Source: Paramarasmius palmivorus (taxonomy: Eukaryota > Basidiomycota > Agaricomycetes > Agaricales > Marasmiaceae). Taken from it: a stretch of 64,000 nucleotides of DNA. The DNA lies in NCBI GenBank assembly GCA_037176845.1, contig JAYKXP010000059.1:62001-126000 (forward strand), read 5' to 3'. Position 1 is the stretch's first letter, and each line of letters begins with the position of its first letter. A program made the translations under genes and the position numbers. Shown piece after piece: positions 56,261 to 64,000 of this stretch. Under the pieces are notes generated by a model. That model was given only the letters and a program-made list of their open reading frames with translations, was not told the origin of the DNA and searched no databases.

Positions 56261-58100
56261 GGAGAACGTACGATTATAGAACTTTAACTCACAAAATCAT
56301 CCCACGGAACGCCTAAGCGGTCTAGAGTCAATGAACGCATGATTCTCTCGATGGGCGATACGGTTCTCGACGCATAGACGCGGAAACGGCGAGACTAGAA
56401 ACAAACGGGATTCTTTTCCGGCAGTTCCATGCTAGGAAACGTTCCAACAGTTGATGGCCATTACTGAAGTAGGGCCATCCGCAACGTCTTTGCCAGTGAA
56501 GCGTACTAACGAAATTGTTTTCGCTCTCCCTTCTAGTGACAGTGACTCTCAGGCGGATTTCCATGAGATCCGCAATTATTGTGTTCGCATGGCTAATAAA
56601 AGCTCGACTTTTCCTTAGTCAACGTTTGATAGCGGTGCATTACCTTTGCATGCTGAAATCCGACGCATAACTCAAGAAATGGATGTAGACAACATCTTGT
56701 GACCTCTGACATCGAGCACTGAAGCAATGTCGAAGTGGTTCTCGTGGGCTCAGTTATTGCTCTCTAAGGCCCTCTGCGTTGAAATGCTGCAATCTGCCAT
56801 TCCAGCATACTGGTGTGTGAGCAATTTCGTTTGAAAGGACGGGATCGCAGCGCAATTAAAGGAGAATGTTTCCTAATCAAGAATGTCTTCTCAGCGGGTT
56901 TGTATTCCACAGCCTATGTTCTTTCCAGGAATAGATCAAGCTCTAGATGACTTTGTAATGACGATGCGCAGTGTTTTTGCATCTAGAGATGTAGTACTAG
57001 TATCTTCCAGTTACCTTTTATAGCTGGGCATTGATTTGCTGCCGCGAAATTGAAGAGGAATATAAAGATCAGCCAATATGGCAAAGGGTTTCACAGTTCA
57101 ATGCTGTTCTAGTGCGTAGTATATTCAAACTGCCAGCAGGTCACCGGTGCTCTCGACCAACCCCCCGCGTAACATGAGGCCGAACTGACCTTGCTCTGAG
57201 CCTTGCTCTGAGAATTGCTCCACTACGATATTCACCAGGCAGTACTCACCTTGAACCCGAGGATAACCGAGGGAGATGCTCCGTTATCGGAGACCGACTA
57301 TGAGCATATATTACCTCAACGACTCGGAGGGATGATTGAAGTCGACGGAAAGGAGTTGACCTCAGTCCCATTTCTCAAGGGTTTTGTACACTAGATTCCC
57401 ACACATCAAGATAACAGGCTATTTTCGATGTCAGGAGCCCAGGAAACGAGGAGCATAAGCATGAAACATGAATATAGCGAGAAATGTTCAGCACGACTTT
57501 GGACTGAGTTTCACAAGTGGCGTTGTGGACGTCGGAACATTCGCTATTAAATTACACGTTCCAAAGACTAAACTTGGAAACTGGAATTCCGAAAAAGTCT
57601 GCCAATCAAATATGAGCGATTCACGACCGGTGTGAATATGACACACACGCAGGTCGAGGCTGTTTGCACAGAAGCTGCGGTTTGTGGCGTTCAAGCCAGT
57701 CAACTGTAACAAAAGACATTGTATAATATGGGACCGGATTGACACGCTAATAACTGCCATAATGCGATGTCCAACAATCGCGCGCTGTAGACGGAGAATT
57801 GCCAGTGACAGCTGGGAAAGGCGTGGCAAGGGCAAGTTTGAAGTAGGGGTGAAGGGTACATAATACCTTGTTTCAGGGGTACTAGGGAAACTAGCATGTA
57901 GCAGATAGTTTTCTCAGCGGGTCGACTGCCAGGGGTAGAAGGTTCGGCGAATATTAGAACTTTACACCGAAAGATGTCTGTGACGGCGCTGTACCGGGTG
58001 CTGTTCTCGGGCCTTGCCCCAAACAACGGTTTTCTTGCAGCTGCGTCTAGTTCCCTTGGGCTGCCGATAAAGAAAACAGGGGAATCCTGGGGCGCACATT
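56261..58100. other. Gene-poor region with an exon-like stretch
   Basis: 57242..57393 on the plus strand is open for 50 codons ending TAG and reads like real coding sequence (NPRITEGDAPLSETDYEHIL, GGMIEVDGKELTSVP), though I find no upstream exon to attach. A short ATG-led frame at 56884 (46 codons, MSSQRVCIPQPMFFPG) has no partner either. Otherwise nothing is seen. Confidence 0.3.
57189..57212. repeat. Exact tandem duplication of a 12-mer (CCTTGCTCTGAG)
   Basis: Two adjacent identical copies, about 30 bases before the exon-like stretch at 57242. This looks like a recent slippage or template-switch event. Confidence 0.7.
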
Positions 58101-58600
58101 TGACATGAGTCTTAAGGCCCGAGCGTGAGAGTCACCTCCATTAGCCAAATTACGATCAAGTACGCCGGTGAATCTAAACCTGAGGTGTGGGATTTTCTTG
58201 AGGTAGTCTTTGAATTCGATAGGAATGAAGTTCGCTTACTTTGGGTAAATGGCGCAGCAAATTGGATTGTGCATGACGAAAAGGTCAAAGTTTGTGAGAC
58301 CACTATCGCTGCTCTGTATAAACACTGGGTCCCTTGGTGCCCACCGGAACCGAGTCTACGGATGACCAACGGTAGCTTGTCCATCCATCTGCCTAGTTTA
58401 GCACGGAAAGCCTCGACGTGAAATACAACCTAGTTGATGGCTGTAGAATTCCCAGTGCGGGAATTCAATTACCCCAGAGAGCTGGTTTCCGAATGGAAAG
58501 TGGACAAGTCACGGTTGTGGCAAACATAGAGAACATTCGAGTCTTGGGTACCGTATCAGGGGATGCAAATTATACGCAGGTGACGATTGAAATAATCTAA
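58101..58600 (+). other. Coding-like but incomplete stretch
   Basis: After a possible acceptor (CTTAAG|GC at ~58114) the plus strand is open to a TGA at 58421, reading VRVTSISQITIKYAGES, VWDFLEVVFEFDRNEVRLLW and so on. A second frame from ~58420 to 58600 continues with RAGFRMESGQVTVVANIENI and RVLGTVSGDANYTQVTIEII before a stop. The alternating beta-strand-like pattern suggests a once-coding beta-sandwich protein, but no ATG exon or clean intron joins the pieces. It may be a pseudogene remnant or an unrecognised gene. Confidence 0.35.
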
Positions 58601-61600
58601 AATCTGTGGGACAATAATGCCGCGCTTGAGATTGTGTGAGTGCTCAAGAGTTGATGTCCATCCGTAGGTGAAGTAAAGCCTTTTGGATCTATTCTTACCG
58701 TTTCAGCTGAGCGACGGGTACTATAGAACATACCACGCTTCCAAATGATGAGGCGGGAGTGGACTGGAAACGGGAAGTGCGGCTGCTGAGCGCCATTCAA
58801 GTTATAAGCTGAAACGAATGAAATCGCTATGCTTCACACCATTTGTGGGAAGATGCAGATGTGGTCTCTCATCATCATGATCAACGCTTCCGATGCAGGC
58901 ATAGTAAAGAGCAACCGAGCCGTGCTGAGCTCGAGAGACTAGAGCTAGTGAAACATCTGTCCATCCGTCAGTCATTTGGGCTCGGAGAAGTAATTGAGTC
59001 ACCTTTATATTGCTTGTTTGCAGTCAACCGAGGTCGTCACGGAATGGATCAAAAGAAGAATTGTTGGTAAGTTGTCAAGTCGCCGGGTGAGTAACCGCCG
59101 TGAGAAGTGAATTCTACTTTTGAGATATTTTCTGAGCTCCTAAAATTAGGTAATTATGCTAAGTCTCACCACGACTTCCGCGACTGCCTCACCCTCACAT
59201 TCTATCGCCGCAATTATTGATAATCTAGAAGGGAAATCGACATGCATGCTGGGTTCCTATCTTGATCGATCAATCCTCGACCCCATGGGCCATCAAGAAG
59301 ATGCAAACTCATATTCACCACCCTTCTTCGTGGGATGCATTTTCACTCTCCTCTTTTTTCTCTATAGAGCACACTCCGACTACTGCTGCGCCGAGAAAAC
59401 GCCTGCGCCATTGTCAACCGACGATCTCGGAGCTTTACCAGTGAATGCCAGCAACAACCAAGCCATTAATGGTTGGTAAACTCCCAGCCATCCTAAAGGC
59501 GCCTCCATCGATATCGCTCATAATAATGGAAAATGTCTGGGCATAACAGCTGTACCGTGTCATCTGGTGGGTTTCGGCTGCGTAGACAGCACGATGTAGA
59601 CCTAATGATGGTAAGTTTCCCACTCGTACATCGCAGAAGAAGCTGCAAAATGTTACAGTTTGTTAGTACCTAATCGGAGATGTTGCCTATCTCCCATCTG
59701 GCTGTCTAGTAAACCATCATGCCTGTCGGCACCAGGGGGAAGACCTACGCGTAGCTTCCACGCAACTCTTGCGGTCGACAGCAATTGGTGATCAAGAGGC
59801 CAGTCCACATGGTGGAATGCCCACCGGATGTCGACATCTTGAACGTATCGCGGTGATTTTTACCACTGAGCACCCTTAACACGTCGTCGCAAATCATTGA
59901 TCGTGGTCATATCACTCGTAGTCCTACGGGGACGTGATGGCGGCACTGAACGTTCAGCGCTCAGGTTCAGTTTTCTTAAGTCCGACATCCATTGACTTTT
60001 CCCTTGGCGGTCGTGGGTAAGTGTCTTGCAAGGAAACGATATTCGTTCCATTCACCCACGTTTGTAGATGTACTGTGTTCGGTATCTTGGAATGCATGCG
60101 ATCTAGAAAGGCGTTCCACGCACACTATGGCACACATCCGATTTAGGACGCCCCAGAGAACGCTAAAAGTTCCTATATCATTCTCACCTCTGACGGTCCG
60201 ACTTTCCTTCGATCATGATCAGGGAAACATACTCTGAAATAGCCTGAAAAGTGCACTCTTCCTCACTTCCCGTACTCCGGAGCGTGAAAACTCTGGACAA
60301 ATCGCGGGGGAACATCGTAGTATGTACCATGGTGGGTACGGCTGCGCTCTTTTGCTTGTCCGCCACTTTCACGTCGTGCTGAACTTATTTCAGGGGGAGT
60401 TCTAGGCCTGACCACACTTTGCTTGGGTCGTTCTCACGAGTGTTCGGAGAAAAATCAACGAGTTTGCATTACAGTTCTTCTTACTGCCTCAAGTCGTGTC
60501 CAAGCACGTCTTACCGAAGCTTCTATAGTCTAGACTCTCCTCAGAGTTGTCTGTGACTTCTTTGTTCGTAGCAGCTCAATTGAAACTCTGACCTTCCTTT
60601 TATTGGTTCCCAGCGTTCCTCGCTCTTATGCCCGCTCCAAGACATGAACTGTTTAAGCCTACATCGCCCCTGTATACGCACGCTGTGACAGAAAATCAGG
60701 GCTAAGCGATGGGAACCCAAACGCTTCCCGATAATCCATCATAAGGTGCGTTTCATCACCGCTTCCATGGGTAAATTCATCTCAACCGCTCTGTTATTAT
60801 AGATACTAGAGGATCCGTCTCGGCTAGATATCGATCATACCTCACTTGCTAAGCGCGAGCATGGCTTGTAGCCTCAAAGCTGCCAAGACTCTAACTGTTC
60901 TATTGCCTTCTGTTAAAAGCCACTTGGGTGTGTGAACGCTCCGGGGTAAGATGTCCTCCCAACATCTGGGTCCATCTGAGCACTCAGGCTTTTCTCCTTT
61001 CAAGCCCATACAGAACGCAATGTTCCAAGTCCCAATCAACTCCAAATTACAAATGGAGTTCTCCCACGGACAGATCCCATAAACTGGTGTACTCCCGAGA
61101 ATAGTGGGTTGCGATTGAATAGCTTCGGGTTGTCTCTCCACCTGTGAACCCGTTCACCAGGGATCATGCACAATGGGTAACACGGCCGATTCGCATCATT
61201 TTTGAGCTCAACTGTAACATACTTACCCATGTCGAGACACCTGTCGTGATATGTTTTATTTTGTTCTTTGTATATTTTCGAGGACTTGAATGTTCTCGAC
61301 GGAAGGCCCAATGCTCTATACACCGTCGTTAGCACCTAACACTGCCAGCACGCAGGCACGAGTATTCTCCCCTTCCCAAGGTGCTACTACCTTGACAGGA
61401 AGGGCGACAGACCCGAGTTTATACACTTTCCGGAGTTACGGATCTGCGCTGTTATACGCTGAACATATGGCGCTTGCATGCATTGAAGATACTCGTCTTC
61501 ACATTCCATCCTCGAGCTCACGGGATGTCTAAATGACTTATGACAGTATAGTTTACGAAATTTAAAGTCAACGGAATGAATGGAACTACTTTTTATAGAC

Positions 61601-62589
61601 GGCGAGATTGAGGGAAGGGCAGCTGGAGCCAGAGCGCCGTCGAGAGCTGTCAGATGTCTTCGGGATGGAAGAGCCACGACAACTCCTATGTATCCCATTT
61701 CTGGTAGAGGTTATATTACCGAAGAGCGATGGGGATCAAGAGTTTGGGTCAGCTGGAAGGACCGAGCAGCCTCGAGTCGTGCCAATGGAAACGATGGAGT
61801 GGAAGGAGCAGTGCCACTGGCACGGGGGCGTTGTTGACGGACTATGATGGTAGGTGTGGCATCACCGAATGAATGCTTTTTCCCATGGGTTGCAGCACAA
61901 AGGGCGTTCTCACGAAGGAGGCGTCCTCGCTGAAGATTTCCCATGGACTGCCAGTCTTGCTCTGGGTCAGGTTGTCATTCGCCCTTTCTTCCCATCGGGG
62001 ACTTGTCGACGGATCTCGAAAACGTGATCCCTGACTTTGAAACAACAACAGCCATCTGGTGTCTGTGTGGGCGTGCGTTAGGAACTGTGCTGTCGTATGG
62101 TTGTTGAGATGGTTCACCTTCGGAGCTAATGTAACCCTATCCTCATACTAGTCTGCCTCGAGGCGTTCATGCTTTTGTAACCAGAGTCATAGTTGCAAAT
62201 CGGTTGTCGCGTCTCGTATGTACACGAATAGTAAATGCGGTACTCTGAGGACCGCACTACGTGGTGTAGGAATTATACACAGCCAAAATAGGGTAGAACT
62301 AAGTTGAAGATGGAATAAACATTGGAAGTGAGACGAGTGTGTGGTGTGAATACAAATGTGCGATGCGGTGATTAATACAAGAAATGATACGGGGATGTTG
62401 AGAAAATTGTGTTGTGTGCGACAGCCGATGAGAATGTGAGCGTGAGGTGAATACTCCAAGAAAAAGGATGAATGGTGAAGGACCCTGGGGGGCCCAGCAT
62501 AATGGGCCGAGTAAATGAAGTCGAAGCGAAGATGTGTCGAGTTTTTTTCCGTGCCAATAGGACCCGGCCTAATTGACTAAGGAAACCCT
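58601..62589. other. Gene-poor region, last part
   Basis: Four kilobases without a supported gene. The ATG-led frame 59156..59479 (107 codons) has one hydrophobic segment (PFFVGCIFTLLFFLYRA). The minus-strand frame 61335..61036 and the plus-strand frame 61599..61847 (reading RRELSDVFGMEEPRQLLCIP) look mildly coding-like but stay isolated. No transposase, reverse transcriptase or long terminal repeat was recognised on either strand. Confidence 0.35.
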
Positions 62590-63365
62590 TTATTCAAAGG
62601 CATAGTCGACAGCAGTAAAGCAAGCTTCGTTGGCACCGGCCAAGGCATCGCGCCCGTGCTGACGCAAGCTCTGACTGTCTTCAAAGAAGGCGTCACACGC
62701 TGGACAAGATAACGAGCCTAGCGAGCTTGAGCTACTGCTAGAGTCGCCCTGGGATGAATGTGACCGCGATCGTTTCGATGTCTGTGACATCTAGGACATG
62801 TAGACGTCAGACCCAAGGGTGGTATTAGCGAACAAAGGTACGTACCACATCGTCGTCGGAGTCTTCGCCATGTGTCGAAAGTTTCCTTTTCAGTGGAGAT
62901 GAAAGGGAAGGTTCTAGAGTAAGATGAGTTTGGCAATGACGACGAGAAGGGGCAGCGAACATGCTAACCGGACAGCGTGGAACCCATTTGGGCATCGAAG
63001 TTTTTCCTCCATGAAAGAATTCGCTTCATCCGTATAGAGTAGGTGTCGTAAGCGTAAGTCGTCGTAGACTCGCTGTATAGGGGCTGTGGTGAACCCGCTA
63101 GCTCGTCTTCGGAAGAGCAATAGGAAGAGCATTCGACCTCCTCTTCGTCTTCTTCATCCTCTGATGATGTATATGACGACGAAGCATACGACGAGGACGC
63201 ATCGGAATCATTGTTGATTATACTGGGCCGAGGTGGGGCAGGGCACTCGACGAGCTCGATGATCTGAACGGTATGATGGTAGAGATTGGTAGAAGCGACC
63301 TTGTTGTCGACGTCGTCGACGACGGTGAAGGCATTGGCGAAGGGGCGAGTGGGAATGTCGAGCAT
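62590..63365 (-). CDS. Acidic serine-rich nuclear-type protein with a zinc-finger-like C-terminus
   Basis: Minus-strand exons 63365..62969, 62913..62846 and 62790..62590; 221 aa. It begins MLDIPTRPFANAFTVVDDVDN and IIELVECPAPPRPSI, which looks ordered and conserved. A long Ser/Asp/Glu stretch follows (SSYTSSEDEEDEEEVECSS), then a basic segment with nuclear-localisation character (SPLKRKLSTHG, SKRSRSHSSQ). The end is SLSCPACDAFFEDSQSLRQHG, a CxxC-x12-H pattern like the first half of a C2H2 finger whose second His is not obvious. The product is probably nuclear and perhaps binds nucleic acid or chromatin; I cannot name a family. The first in-frame ATG after the last upstream stop is at 63365; the conserved-looking sequence actually extends upstream (SPFHRKFRAPI), so a missed 5' exon is possible. 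Confidence 0.72.
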
Positions 63366-64000
63366 GATGGGGGCACGGAATTTGCGATGGAATGGAGAGG
63401 CGAGGGCGCCATTTTGTAGTGGTACAAGAGAACTGTGAGAGAGATCCAAACTTGATCCAGACTAGAATTTCAGCGATGACAGCAATGACCCGAGATCCAG
63501 TTTCTCCCGATTCACTTTCCAAAAAGAGGTTATCTGCACGTGATATTTAATTTTTTTCATCCGGTTAATCGCAGTCCAAAAATGGGAATGGCAGCTGTAC
63601 AACTCCTTCCCACAGTCCCACATTTTTCGCTATCGATTTCCCACCTAATTTTAGGCTCTGCATGAATCCTTTGTTGGAACACTATTCCTTTTTCCTCCGA
63701 AAGGAACGAAGGTCCATCATTTCAATCGCCACCAGCCAAATCATCCTGTTGTCAACTAAGAAATAACAATGTGTGTTCGCGAGCAATCAACCCAGCCAAA
63801 ATCCTCATCAATCACAACCTGAAGCTGAAGCTCCTTTTAGATTGTTTTTCATGGTCTCATCGGTGCCAACCACGATTCGGCCGCCTCGAATTGGTCAATC
63901 AATTCCTGCAGCACCGCACCCTCCGAGTGAAGTTGTCTCATTGCTGTCAGGGCCTAAATTTTCCCGAAATTATCAGCGGGGTGCGGACAGGATCGTCAGT
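63366..64000. other. Promoter region to the right edge
   Basis: Upstream of the acidic protein gene. No further gene is supported up to base 64000. The strand opposite an overlapping frame (63208..63522) is a shadow. Confidence 0.4.
63537..63542. promoter_or_regulatory. CACGTG E-box
   Basis: Perfect CACGTG (GCACGTGATA), 172 bases upstream of the minus-strand start at 63365, the second such site in the window. Inference from position only. Confidence 0.35.

Noticed and set aside
58125..58421. 98-codon frame at 58125 as an independent gene
   Set aside because: It starts at GTG with an in-frame stop shortly upstream and no ATG; treated as a possible exon or remnant instead.
52284..62589. Transposon or retroelement in the gene-poor block
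   Set aside because: Reading all frames I found no reverse transcriptase, integrase, transposase or helicase motif and no terminal repeats; absence was judged by eye only.

Overview
The window is nuclear DNA of a filamentous basidiomycete, most likely an Agaricomycete. Nearly every gene is split by many short (about 45-65 nt) introns. It carries two membrane-protein families that I know only from mushroom-forming fungi, a DUF6534 protein and a related orphan 7-TM family. There are no operons and no plasmid, phage or CRISPR features. All multi-exon models below were spliced by hand from the DNA. Where full exon coordinates are given, their lengths sum to a multiple of three and the spliced protein matches a family or stays open throughout.

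Layout. 0-0.25 kb: 5' end of a secreted expansin/RlpA-like gene (minus). 1.2-2.9 kb: protein farnesyltransferase beta subunit. 3.5-4.9 kb: orphan 7-TM protein (minus). 5.6-6.2 kb: Bud20-type zinc-finger ribosome-biogenesis protein. 6.5-8.2 kb: secreted BBE-type FAD oxidoreductase (minus). 9.1-10.4 kb: acid-ceramidase/NAAA-like amidase (minus). 12.5-15.9 kb: secreted GH3 beta-glucosidase. 16.4-18.7 kb: MFS anion/allantoate-type transporter. 19.0-20.9 kb: GH76 alpha-1,6-mannanase (minus). 22.3-24.4 kb: DUF6534 membrane protein. 24.8-27.2 kb: large multi-pass membrane protein. 27.7-29.5 kb: F-box-like protein with an extra N-terminal half. 29.6-31.8 kb: secreted type-B carboxylesterase (minus). 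33.2-34.2 kb: secreted Cys-rich protein with a polyglycine spacer. 34.7-38.7 kb: RhoGEF-PH-FYVE protein. 39.6-41.6 kb: O-fucosyltransferase-like protein. 41.8-43.3 kb: mitochondrial tRNA t6A synthase Qri7. 43.8-44.4 kb: GFA/CENP-V-like protein. 44.5-47.9 kb: 1095-aa membrane protein (minus). 49.2 kb: intron-containing tRNA-Gln(CUG) (minus). 50.7-52.3 kb: Ser/Pro-rich protein with a possible PP1-docking site. 52.3-62.6 kb: gene-poor stretch with no gene I can support. 62.6-63.4 kb: acidic/serine-rich protein with a zinc-finger-like C-terminus (minus).

How the genes relate. The first 32 kb mixes housekeeping genes with secreted or extracellular-carbohydrate genes (expansin-like, BBE oxidase, GH3, MFS uptake, GH76, carboxylesterase). 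That looks like a loose wall-degradation and nutrient-uptake neighbourhood rather than a biosynthetic cluster. The 34-48 kb part is mostly housekeeping: Rho/phosphoinositide signalling, glycosylation and tRNA modification.

The most interesting layer is splicing. Six genes each carry one GC-AG intron that the reading frame requires. The GH3 gene needs a 4-nt microexon, and the DUF6534 and GH76 genes need exons of 10-17 nt. The tRNA has a 7-nt intron. No single obviously new multi-gene system was found.
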